The position numbers and the translations under genes are program-made. From positions 5,034,065 to 5,098,064 of the forward strand of contig NC_049979.1 in NCBI RefSeq assembly GCF_000003815.2: DNA of 64,000 nucleotides, given 5' to 3'. How positions within the stretch are numbered: the first letter of the stretch is position 1; each line of letters opens with the position of its first letter. The DNA is from Branchiostoma floridae (Eukaryota; Chordata; Leptocardii; Amphioxiformes; Branchiostomatidae). Below, piece after piece: positions 44,999 through 55,800 of this stretch. The notes beneath the pieces were generated by a model. It ran no database searches, was not told the origin of the DNA, and was given only the letters and a program-made list of their open reading frames with translations.

Positions 44999-45041
44999 TG
45001 GAGCTGGATGTCATCCATACAATCAAATCAACTTGGCCTAG
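44999..45041. repeat. Fragment of GGCCATGTTGATT element right end
   Basis: GGATGTCATCCATACAATCA then AATCAACTTGGCC, which is the right terminus of 40895-41294. Confidence 0.65.
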
Positions 45042-45157
45042 GTCTACTGTAGGAAAACAACACCCCCTTGCAGCTGGAGGCTAACTGCAGCCGGGGTATC
45101 AGAGAGGGGCGGCAGCTTTAAATTTGTTGAGGGAGTGGCTTGGGTGCAATAACCTGA

Positions 45158-45466
45158 GGCCACACCAAATTTATTTGTTGCTTCTCGGATTTTTTCAGAA
45201 AAAAATGGGCCGACAGGTGAAATCTACGGTGAGGATAAAACAAAAACAACAGGATTCATTTATTCAAGTTTTCAGCATTTAATGGCTTGTTTTATGCAAC
45301 GAATCTCTTCTTTTGATTTGTTACTACTGTTCTGCATTGTTTTTATACCAAAATTATCATTAGTATGTGGCTCTATTTACAGGTCTGCAATATCAGAACC
45401 TTTTTTTCAAAATGAGGAAGACTGGACAGGCGAATTCAAGAAGCAACAAATGAATTTGGTGTGGCC
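45158..45466. mobile_element. GGCCACACCAATTT MITE, copy 3
   Basis: GGCCACACCAAATTTATTTG to AATTTGGTGTGGCC; flanks TGA and TAA. Confidence 0.8.
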
Positions 45467-45750
45467 TAAGCATGGTACATGTAACATCAGCTAGCTTGTC
45501 CTCTACATTGGCTTTCACCTGGTGCTCTGCTCTTACCTAACTGTACATACAAGTACATGCAGCTTGTTGAAATGGCTTGCTTAGCCAATACATCAATCAT
45601 AATAATAATTGAGGATCAAGTAACAGTAATTGAGGATCAAACAACATGGTTGATGATAAAAGAATGAGCTGCTGCAGTCAGCAGACAGCCTGAGCGGTAC
45701 TGACTGCATTGATTGTGGCACCATGAATATGAAAATGCTATGTGGTGGCA

Positions 45751-46064
45751 CAGTGTTCTTCTAGCCAGCCTGAAATTTTTTTCCGTCCCCTGGATTTTGT
45801 TGAATTTGGAAATCCTGTCGAATGCTGAAGATGCACTTTTGCATGCTCCTACTGGAAAATTTTTAAATCTAGACCCTCTGAAATGCTATTTCCAGCATTT
45901 TGAGGGGTACATTTTGCTGGTAGACTCTGCTTGGTTCAATGGCATCAATACCTTTACACTGCGATTTTTGTCCATCATAGAGGATGGAACAGACAAAATT
46001 TTTGTCCATCCCAGGAGAGAAATTCTGTCAAAGGACGAAAGGAGGGGTGCTGGCTAGAACTCTG
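45751..46064. mobile_element. hAT-type MITE, copy 2 (8-bp TSD TGGTGGCA)
   Basis: Ends CAGTGTTCTTCTAGCCAGCC and GCTGGCTAGAACTCTG; perfect TGGTGGCA on both sides (45743-45750 and 46065-46072). Same interior as 4135-4457 with deletions. Confidence 0.88.
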
Positions 46065-47805
46065 TGGTGGCAGATTTTTCATGAAGCTGGTAATTATAAC
46101 CAAATGAAGGGTAATGCATACTGGATCATGTGTGCAGTAATAGTTCAGGTGAGTGAGAAGACAGTGTTCTGAACAGGATTTTTTCACAGCATAGGGGCAT
46201 CTTAGTGCAGCAAAGCCATGTGGTAAGCATTTCAGGTGTGAGCATTGTAGAGGGGTGGGAAATTCTTTTTAAAATAATGATAAATCATCCTCAGAAACAC
46301 TATTTCCTGCATTTTGAGGTGTAAATTTTAGTTGTGTAAAGCCTGCATTTTTCTACCTTGGTTATAAAACACAGGAAAAGTCCCCTTAGCTGGTTGGAAC
46401 ACTGTTAGGGGCCAAAATCACAGCATAGGGGATCCAAATCACAGCATAGGGGATCCAAATCACAGCGTAGGGGCCCCCTTGGCTGAAAAAGGCCTGTTGA
46501 GAACACTGGAAGATGCAGTATTTAAGAGGTGAAAAGGACGCTCTGTGTGTACGTGTCACAGAGATCAATACTTCTGGTGCAGCCAAGTACATGTAGAGGA
46601 GATAAATTGATTTTACTCGCCTACTGTTTACATTCTTAAATAGAAACCGTAGGATTCCAATAAATCATTGCTGCTGATGGCCTCCTTTGTTTCTGCAATC
46701 AAGAGTCTCTTCTTTAGGTGCTCCAATGTATCTTTTGTCTCCTTTATAACTGATTTATTCTAAAGGTTTTCAATTGATTGAGTTTTTAAGGTCCTTATTC
46801 ATTACCTGAATTAATCTTAATCTTAATTACAGTTAATAATCTTCTCCATCAATTTAAAGTTAATTAAACAACACAAATTGTCCAAAGTGTGAAAGTCTTT
46901 GTCAACTTTTGAAATTCAAATACTGCAAGTATGAAATTCCCGTCATCGATCACTATGCTGTTATATAATTTTTCTCACTAACTCTCCCTCCAAACAATAG
47001 CACAAATTTTCTTCAGCAAACAGTGGCCAAATATAAATGCAAATGCCCGCTAAGGAAACGTAACAGACTGGCTCTCAGGGTAGCATCTGAGGGATCTACA
47101 GCCATGGATGGAGGATCCTCTTAGTCCCGTGGTGTGACAGTAGCCTCTTCCAGGCGCCACAGGTCGCTGGAAAACTTACTAGAAATTGGCCAAATAAGAC
47201 AGAAAACACGCCAGAGGAGTACAGTTTGCACCAGGCCAGCCAACACTCCTAGGCCAATTAACTTCTACTAGGCTTTTATTTCTAACTTGGCCCCCTATTC
47301 TAAGTCCCCTATTCGGCTAGGCGGGAGTCTGGTAAAGACTAGTGTGACAGCACCATTCTTGCTGTACCACAGCCTGGCAGATAAAAGGGCTGTTGTCACA
47401 CAGCTCCTGTGGGAAGCTGTCCCAGCAGCCAAGGTTAATGCAGGAGCGTCAGGAGCCTGGCCATCAGACAGCACCATCCATCCTACTGGTCCGTTGCCTG
47501 CTGGGGGGATATTGATTGGTGGGTGAGACTTTGTGGGGTCATCATACCTGGGAGGACCAGGGCACAGTTAGCATGGATCTGTGACAGAGGGACTTGTGTA
47601 ATGATCTTGGGATATTCTTTCTTAGCCTCCTGATACTGGGTGATGGATGCGGCATGAGAGGCTGACCTCTGGGTATCGGGAAGTAAAGGGGGTCAGATGT
47701 TATGTTCCTAGTGCGGGGATTGCTCAAACATAATGGGGCATGAGGGCTGTATGTAAAGCACCGTGAATGAGATCTCCAGACATCTCCGTCTGGAGTTCTG
47801 TGTTA

Positions 47806-48729
47806 CGAGGGTGAGTCAGAAAGTAATGCAAGTGGTTTCATAACAGACTCGTTTTATTATCAATTGAGTTGAAATTTGGCACAAAAGTATCGATATATGT
47901 CCTCTTGAGATTGAATGTTTTAAATCTGGTCTTTATTATTTTATGAGCAACTGAGTTGATTTCAAGATGAACACACCCTTAGTACCTTGTCAGACTAGCG
48001 ATTCCTCTAAATCTGACCCACTAAAAATTACTGTAGGAAGTTGAAATTACCCATGTATGATATCAAATGTCTCTATAGATTGCGTGCCAATTTTCATTTC
48101 TAAACTCGTAATGGTTCTTTATTTACAGCTGCTAGGATGCAGTAAGTTGTGTTATAGAGCTGTTGGATTTATACACGAATTCGTGGGTTGTTGGTTAAAA
48201 GACTACTTTTCCATTAACCAAAAGAAACGAAACTTTACACAGTTATTAACTGTTTAAAGGCCAAAAAGTGTGCTTAGTTTCATTTCTCTTTGTTAATGGA
48301 AAAGAAGGCTACGGAAAGTTTTAATAATAACACCGCAGATCTCATGACCCTGAAGACCGCGTATACCTCACTCTACACCAGCAACGAAAAAAGAAAAACT
48401 GCTCAGATTTCAGAGTTAAAATTAAGCGTGTGGTTTATAGAGAAATGCAGCTTATTACATGTGCAGGCTTAGTCTCCTACTATAGCAAAAACTGGTTTAG
48501 GGAAATTCTTAATTGTACGTTAATTGGACCTCTCTTTTCTTCTGACGGGATACCAAGGGTGTGGTCACCTTGAAAGCAGCTCAGTCACTCATAAGATAAT
48601 GAGCAACAAATTTTGATATTTTAATCTCAAGAGAAGATATGTCTTAACCTTTGTGCCAAATTTCAACTCATTCGATCAAAGAACGACTCTGTTATGAAAC
48701 CACTTGCATTACTTTCTGACTCACCCTCG
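47806..48729. mobile_element. Mariner-like non-autonomous element, 924 bp
   Basis: Long inverted termini CGAGGGTGAGTCAGAAAGTA, then ATGCAAGTGGTTTCATAAC, complemented at 48680-48729, with TA on each side (47804-47805 and 48730-48731). The CGAGGGT...TCA-GAAAGTAATG end resembles mariner-group termini. The interior has only short frames (60-66 codons) and no DDD catalytic signature that I can see. Confidence 0.8.
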
Positions 48730-48732
48730 TAA

Positions 48733-48970
48733 AGTGCACTCTCACTGCACTTGAGTCAAGCTTGCGTCACTGCGGGGTTCGTTCACTGCGTCACTGTTTT
48801 ATTATTTTCTCTGATTTTTTATAATTTAGATATTGTGTAAAACATGAAAGTATGACTTAGATGACAAAAAGTAACAACATCGGATTCTGTTCTTTATCTC
48901 TGAAATTCTTGAGTATCCTTCGAACCCCGCAGTGACCCAAGCTTGACGCAAGTGCAGTGAGAGTGCACGT
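48733..48970. mobile_element. GTGCACTCTCACTGCAC foldback MITE
   Basis: AGTGCACTCTCACTGCACTT, CAAGCTTGCGTCACTGCGG and GGTTCG at the left; complement at 48925-48969. 238 bp, AT-rich centre. It begins right after the mariner TA. Confidence 0.78.
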
Positions 48971-49337
48971 TTAGACAGTAGTAAAGTTAGATCCTGCAGC
49001 CTCTTGGGTTTATTACTGGTAGGTGGTAGTGATTGATAGTTTCTTGTCCAATGACCATTTTGTACTGAATCTTCCAGTGTTCGCTGCTTATTGTATGAGT
49101 TTACTGCTCTAAGTGAAGCCACTGAACACGACAAGTTCAGTGTAGACTAGTTATTGATTATTTATACTGTATCATATTATAATGTTTTCTGTGATGATTT
49201 ATCTGTATGTTCGATAACATTTCTCTAGAGTCTGACACTACCAGCCCAAAGCTGCCTAGGCAGACCCATGTAATGACGTGTCTTATGGTCAATAAAGTCA
49301 AAGTCAAGTATCAATGGTCCTAATAATGAATGGAGAT

Positions 49338-49567
49338 AGCCTCCGTTGCAGTCTTCGAACGGGGCTGTTTTTCATTGGGGGGTTGGTTCACGATTTTCAT
49401 CGTTGACTAGGTTCTCTTGTGCCAGAAAAGGGAGTTTGCTGAGGAAGGGAGTTTCGCCCCGGCCTTCCACGGCAAACTCCCTTCCACAGCAAACTCCCTT
49501 CCTCAGCAAACTCCCTTTCCCAGCACAAGAGAACCGAGCCAAAAGTTCGAAGACTGCAACGGAGGCT
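49338..49567. repeat. Foldback with repeated GGGAGTTTGC motif
   Basis: Outer arms AGCCTCCGTTGCAGTCTTCG and complement ending at 49567. Inner arms repeat GGGAGTTTGCTGAGGAA in both orientations, three times on the right. Copy-like start at 15540-15630 (GAGGCGGGAAAGGGAGCTTG). Confidence 0.72.
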
Positions 49568-49883
49568 AGAATGGAGAAACTGGACATGGACAACACAGGT
49601 AATACACTGACAATCAAGCTTGCTTGTTTTCAATTTTACTGGTTGTGTCCCAGGAAGTGCTCAACACTTGTCATTTCCATGATATTACATTATCTAAAAA
49701 ATAATATATGGAAGTTGGAATAAACAAAAAGGAATCCAACAGGATCTCAACAAAAAAGTAAAAAAATTAATTCAGTTCTTTCTTGCAAAGCCATTTCTGT
49801 GACATAATATGCTATCAAACTTGACATTTGCTCTATACAAAATCTCTCTCACAATGCCATTATATATCAATATAATGTTCTGA

Positions 49884-50188
49884 GGCGACACCAAATTTAT
49901 TTGTTGCTTCTCGGATTTGCCTGTCGCTTTTTTTGAATTTGAAAAAAAATGAAGTCCCTAAAAAAACAGGTTTTGATGTTGCAGACCTGTAAATAATTTC
50001 GTCTAAAAACAATTCAGAACAGTAGTAACAAATCAAAGGAAGAGATTCATGGCAAAAAACATGCCATTAAAAGTTGAAAACTTGAATAATCCTGTTATGT
50101 GCTATCTAAGCCATATATCTTCATCCCAGACTCTGAAAAAGAACCTGGGGGTTCATTTTTTTTATAAACAAATAAAGTTGGTGTGGCC
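49884..50188. mobile_element. GGCCACACCAATTT MITE, copy 4 (TSD TGA)
   Basis: GGCGACACCAAATTTATTTG to AAAGTTGGTGTGGCC, with exact TGA on both sides (49881-49883 and 50189-50191). Confidence 0.82.
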
Positions 50189-50239
50189 TGAGCTTGTTAG
50201 AATTCCGACCAACCAGAATTCACAGTCAACCATTGGACA

Positions 50240-50457
50240 TAACGCTAGTTCACCTTTATTCGCGGGGTAACCTTTATCCGCTGTATTTAACACCAGGGTA
50301 TTTAGGGATATCAAGTCGACGGATGGTGGTCCCAAGTTGCTTTATATTGAAAAAAAATCAATTTGAAACCACCGTCTGTCAACTTGATATCCCTAAATAT
50401 CCTGTCTTTAGGTACAACGGACAAAGGTTACCCCGCGAATAAAGGTGAACTAACGTT
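50240..50457. mobile_element. GTTCACCTTTATC foldback MITE, copy 3
   Basis: TAACGCTAGTTCACCTTTAT to TAAAGGTGAACTAACGTTA; the best-paired copy. Confidence 0.82.
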
Positions 50458-50820
50458 ACCTCCAGTCATGGAATATGCAGAGCAGAAACAATACCAAAAC
50501 ACATTTGAGAATGTTGATGATCAAATTGTTTAAGAATAGTACGTAATGGATAATTAAGTATCCTTATGTATATATATTACTCTGACAAAATTTGTACAAT
50601 TATTTACATCACCATTGACATTAGGTCCTCAGAAAACTGTACACTGTGCACACCAAACAGAGCTTCTTGTGCATACAAAAGGTAGACACTGCAATAAACT
50701 GGAAACAAAAAGTGACATCTGGCACCCACTCGTTTTTTTTAGTTCAAGGTGGCATTTGTATTTACCCCCTTCAAATCTTATTCTTGCATGAAAATGTAAA
50801 ATACTGATAACCATGGTTGC

Positions 50821-51440
50821 ACATGTACCATGTCTTAAGCCTGACACAAGAAAGATTAAAAGTTTGGAAACAAAGACCCCAAAATGAATATAAAATGGCA
50901 GGAGAATTTACTTTCACTATGAGAGCTGGGGTTGGGTTTTACAATATTCGTGTGGTAAGTCAACACTCTTTCTCCTACCTAGTTCACAACCTGAAATTTG
51001 CAGGCATCTGACAGGCTTTGCCCAACTGACGATGAAGGTACCCAAACTTCACCGTACATCAATTTCCTTATCGGAAAGATCTGGGTACATGTATCACCGA
51101 CCATGCTGCATTACAAGCCATAAATGTGTATCATATGTACATGTACCACATCTTAAGCCTGACACAAGAAAGATCAAAAGTTTGGAAACAAAGACCCCAA
51201 AATGAATAAAAATGGCAGGAGAATACTATGAGAGCTGGGGTTGGGTTTTACAATATTCATGTGGTAAGTCAACATTGTCAGCACTCTTTCTCCTACCTGA
51301 AATTTGCAGGCATCTGACAGGCTTTGCCCAACTGACGATGAAGGTAACCAAACTTCACCGTACATCAATTTTCCTTATCGGGAAGATCTGGATACATGTA
51401 TCACCGACCATGCTGCATTACAAGCCATGAATGTGCATCA
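50821..51440. repeat. Tandem duplication, two ~318 bp units
   Basis: Units at 50821 and 51139, sharing AAGCCTGACACAAGAAAGAT, GAGAGCTGGGGTTGGGTTTT and CATCTGACAGGCTTTGCCC. Small indels distinguish them. Confidence 0.85.
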
Positions 51441-52285
51441 TATGTATGTGCTATCACATTTAATCATGATTCCCACTTCACTGAGCTGCACTGCTAGGAT
51501 GGTGATCTGCGGTATGACAGCTAGATGACAGCCATGCTGTTTGGTGATGGCTAACATTATATATAATGTAGCTCAAGTACATGTCATAAGTCTGGCTGAT
51601 ACAGCCATGATGGCAGTTTCAGGTACATGATGTACATGTGTGTTTATCTGGGTATGGCTAATGGGTGCAATAAAACTCCAGCACAGACTAGATGGCTTTA
51701 CAGACATACATTATAAGGAATCCTTGCTCTCAATATTTCTAGGAGGCAAACAGAAGTCAATCCATCAAAACTGAAGGGTGCATGGTGGTTTCAGGCAATT
51801 CTGTAAGCTATCATACGTGTCCTTATGTGATCTAACAACTGTTTTCAACAGTTTCCTTGATGACGTTTTCAATTGTAGAATTAATGTACCTGTCCACTGC
51901 ACAGCAGCTTTCCAGGTATTGAAATCATATTTCTACTTAAAGCATAAATAGTAAAGCATCTTATTTCATGTACATTGCCATAACACATCATTGCAACAGT
52001 TGTAATTTTACTGGCCCACTATCATCCTCCAACTGCATCACAAGAAGTAGCAGTAGTTGTGATGCAGCTGAAACTACACTTGGTTTGCACAACAACAAAC
52101 TCTTCTTCCTGTACAGAACTCCACCAGACTCCTTTGAGTGAAAAATACTTTAGTTGTAAAAATCACTTAGCCAGAGAAGGTTGATGGACCTATCTGTGGG
52201 CTACCCAATTAGCTCTCACCATATATACATGTATGTGCAGTGTATTTGGGTAATTTCAGCAAACAAAGGAGTCTGGAAGAGACTG

Positions 52286-52623
52286 CAGGGTTGGACAAGT
52301 CCACTAGCACGATTGTCTCGGGCAAGTGAAAGTGCCGATCGGGCAAGCATGTGTCCTATCCCACTTGCCCGGGCAAGTAAGATTTTTCCAACACTGAGAT
52401 TTTGATGTACTTCTAACTTTTCACTGTTATGGCATCAAATATTGGTCAAAACAGAAAAGTTTAGCCAATGTTTAAAGAATTCCATTGCTGGAAGTGAAAA
52501 TGAATAAAAAAAATTCATTTAAATTTCGCACAAGTGAAAATTGGTCGGGGCAAGTACATTTTTATGTACTTGCCTGATAGGACAAGACATGATAGTGAAT
52601 TTTAGAAATCTTGTCCAACCCTG
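52286..52623. mobile_element. CAGGGTTGGACAAGT MITE, copy 2, in the kinesin 3' UTR
   Basis: CAGGGTTGGACAAGTCCACT to ATCTTGTCCAACCCTG, flanked by GACTG and AACTG (4 of 5 bases). Ends 22 bases from the kinesin stop, so the mRNA probably includes it. Confidence 0.82.
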
Positions 52624-52645
52624 AACTGTGAGAGTCCCTTCTGGG

Positions 52646-52807
52646 TCATGATTGTTGCTCGGTCCCTTCCTTCTTCCTCTTGACGGCAGCCACGACGTTG
52701 GCCTTGAGACTGGTGAGACTTGTGGACAGGTTCTCGTCCAGTTTGTGCACCAGCTGGGCGTGTCTGTCCATGGCAACCTGCAGGTCCGCCTGCTCACCCG
52801 CACCGGT
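52646..52807 (-). CDS. KIF28: Kinesin-3 terminal exon and stop
   Basis: Fifty-three codons plus TGA (+ strand 52646-52648), phase 0, after CCCCAG. The peptide TGAGEQADLQVAMDRHAQLV continues as a helix with KLDENLSTSLTSLK and ends with a basic patch VKRKKEGTEQQS. A hAT-like MITE begins 22 bases beyond the stop. Confidence 0.78.
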   Translation of the reverse strand, partial: TGAGEQADLQVAMDRHAQLVHKLDENLSTSLTSLKANVVAAVKRKKEGTEQQS

Positions 52808-55800
52808 CTGGGGACACAACGCAACAAAATAACTCAATCATTCAGCTGTGCTGTACTGGAAGTCTCAGGGCTTCAAAACAACAACCTTTTGCAGACAGAT
52901 CAAAAACACAAAACCTTCATGTTTAATTCATGGTGATGTTGATCTATGACTACATGTGTACATGGTAGTTTTGCTGATTCTGAGTTAAGTACAAGTTTAA
53001 AGGCAATCTAAGCAATATCAGCCCGAGTCAGGGTCAATTTTTGGGGCACTTCTCTATGTAATAAGATGAAGCAAATCCATACCAACATTCAATGAGCAAA
53101 TATTTGATGGCGCAGTGGCGCAAGGACACCATGAAGTCTAATTTTGTGGGTTACATTATTTAGGGAATCCTAGCTTGTTTCTGCGCCGTTTTTAACCGCA
53201 CAAAGTATGAAATAATGATGTAAATGTGTATTCACACAGTGTAGTAGATATCAATTTCATACAGATTACCTCATGCAGATTATTTCAAATTTCAATGCTC
53301 TAATATTGCTTACTAGGTTGCCTATATTAATATATATGACAAAGGAGAACTAGGTATGGGAGACTCTGTACAAGTATCCCATTCCCTTCTGGGTAGGTGA
53401 GTGCCATGTCATTTGGTTGAAGAGTGTCAGAAGCTTTCTAGTGATCTACTCTGTATTTGGCAGACTCCTTAGGGTTATGACTGTCACAATGCATACGAAA
53501 ATGGAGAACTAGCTGAGGGATACCTTGGGAGCCAGCCAGGACCGGGTAGCTAGCGAGTTTTGTTCGGAGAGCCAAGGCAGTCAGCCCGCCGATCTCACAT
53601 AAGCGCTCTGGGGAGTTTAAACCTGAAGGAGTTATTGCTACCCTTGGATAAGGGCAGGTGGACCTCATCGGGCTTAAACTTCCCGAGGTGCTAATAGGAG
53701 ACCGAGCGGACCTAACTGTCTTGGGCCACCGAATAAACTGTCCTAGCTGCCCGATCCCGGCTGGCTCCCAGGGTAGCTATGGGAGATTCTGTACATGTAT
53801 CCCATTCCCACCTGTCCTGATGTCTCCTTCAGTTCCCTGAGAGTCTGCAGGGCTGGCTTCAGCCCGCTGAAGAACTCCTTGATAGCCTTTGCCAGCTCCC
53901 CATCCATGGACTTAGCCGCTGGGGAGGGGGGCTTCTGCTGTGGGGCTGGAGCAGGAGGTGTCCTGGAGACAGGGGAGCCTGGAAGGAAGGAAGGAAGAAA
54001 TGAATTATGTATTGACACTCTCATGTATGTATTCAGGGTTCTAGTCAGTATCCGTCCTTCCGTCCTTTGGCAGAATTTTGCTGTTGGGGACAGACAAAAA
54101 ATTTGCCCACTCTGTCCTCTATGATGGACAAAAAAAATGTCATATAAAGATATCAAAACAGATGCCATTGAACCAAGCAGAGTCTACCAGCAAAATATGC
54201 CTCTCAGAATGCAGTAAATAGCATTTCAGGGGGTCTAGATTTCAAAATTTTCCAGGAGGGAGCATGCCCCTGGACCCCCCTAGCATCGACAGGATTTCCA
54301 AATTAAAAATCCTCAGTAGACAGTAGGATGGAAAAAAATTCAGCATGGCGTCAAGATTTCAAATTTTCCCGGGGGAGCATTCTGCCAGCAAAAAGTTTGC
54401 CTCCCATATGAAATTTGCTTCTGCTGCCTCTTCTCCTGTGCGGAATCTAAGCTATTTCTCCTTGCAAGTTTAAAGTAGATTTAAAGTAGAATTCCGAATC
54501 GACCATTATGGACAGAGATCTTCGGAGCTTCACGCATACAGCTTCAATGAAGATTTGTGCAAACCACTGAACGCGTTCTTCTAGCGCATTCTTTGGTTCG
54601 TCAGTTGCACAAAATGGCGGACAACTCAAGCGGCGGTGGGAAGTGCACATATTTCAGGACGTCCTCACCTCACAACTAAGTTGTATTCACATGCTGTGCA
54701 ATGTAACAAAGTAGATTCAACTCATAATGCAGAAAAATTACCCAAAACAGCGACTAGTCAGTAGTTTTTTTGTTTTTTACAACACATCCAGGGCTCGAAA
54801 TACCACCTGCATATGCAGGTTAGTGCAGGTAAAATTGGGGCTGTGCAGGTATTTCTGGTGTCTACCTGCACCTAACCTGCACTGGTCCATGTACTGGGTT
54901 TTATACATAAATGTCCTATGATGTAGGTGTATGTGGATTGTTATTAGCTGCATTGACTGTTACCACCTATAAAGTATAGAAAAAAATAGCAAGGACTCCA
55001 GAACTATTTTAGTATGATCCATACTTCCTAAATTCAGAGTGATGCAGGTAAAATGTGTCTGGTGCAGGTAATTTTCAATGTTACCTGCACCAGTGCAGGT
55101 ATGCAGAAAAAAGTACTCCGAGCCCTGACGTGCCTTTAAGGCATGCGTGGGAACAAAGCCCCTGCAGCCGGCAGTAAACCTCTGCCCAGCCCACTACCTC
55201 ATGTCTCTGCTCGGCTATCCATCTCCGACTATCCACAGGGCCTGATACCACATGACTGATGGACACATCATCCCTGCATTTCCCTTTCCTTGGTATAGAA
55301 TATTTCATGGTGTGATCCATCCACCCGGACTACTTCCATGCAGGGCTCTAGCCAGCTCGAAATTTTTTTCTGTCAGCCAATTCCAATCGTCGTGAAAACC
55401 GTGAAAATTCTTTTTCCCTATGACACTACAAAGTAGTAAATGTTGCCATTGAGACCTTGAAAAACGGGTTTTAATGAGATTATCGTATGCAAAAGGACGC
55501 CGACACACATTGTCAACATTCATTACAATAGCAAAACAAACAGTGTGTGGCTATTACGGCCGTGGACGGCGTCCTCAAGCTGCCTGAAGCTTCCACCAAG
55601 GATTTTTGTCGGTCAAGGTTGGCGGATTGGTTTTAAAATTTTCCCATCAGACGCAGCAAATTACCGTCCATTGACTGAAAAACGGACGCTGGCTAGAGCC
55701 CTGCTTCCATGTATTGTAAGAGTATTGTATGACTAAGAAGTGTATTTCTGCCTTAGGGCTGAAGAGCACATATTATGTTTTTTTCAGTACATTGTCCACC

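Larger units (their letters stand above)
43084..52645. other. Intergenic region between convergent genes
   Basis: It includes both 3' UTRs. Named repeats: 44157-44464, 44532-44672, 44868-44905, 44999-45041, 45158-45466, 45751-46064, 47806-48729, 48733-48970, 49338-49567, 49884-50188, 50240-50457, 50821-51440 and 52286-52623. Stretches 43840-44156, 46065-47805 and 51441-52285 contain nothing I can name. No third gene is visible. Confidence 0.6.

Noticed and set aside
45751-46064. Possible 114-codon gene at 45713-46057 on the + strand
   Set aside because: It lies almost entirely within a hAT-type MITE whose boundaries are fixed by 8-bp duplications, and other copies do not keep the frame open.
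47806-48729. Active mariner transposon
   Set aside because: At 924 bp it is too short for ends plus a ~350-codon transposase, and no frame exceeds 70 codons.
49346-49723. 125-codon open frame on the + strand
   Set aside because: It is largely the GGGAGTTTGC foldback read through, with Ser/Lys/Leu-rich repeated translation and a matching frame on the other strand.
52519-52827. Alternative - strand frame of 102 codons over the last kinesin exon
   Set aside because: A different frame over the same bases runs into the MITE; only the frame ending at 52646 joins in phase to exon 53812-53978.
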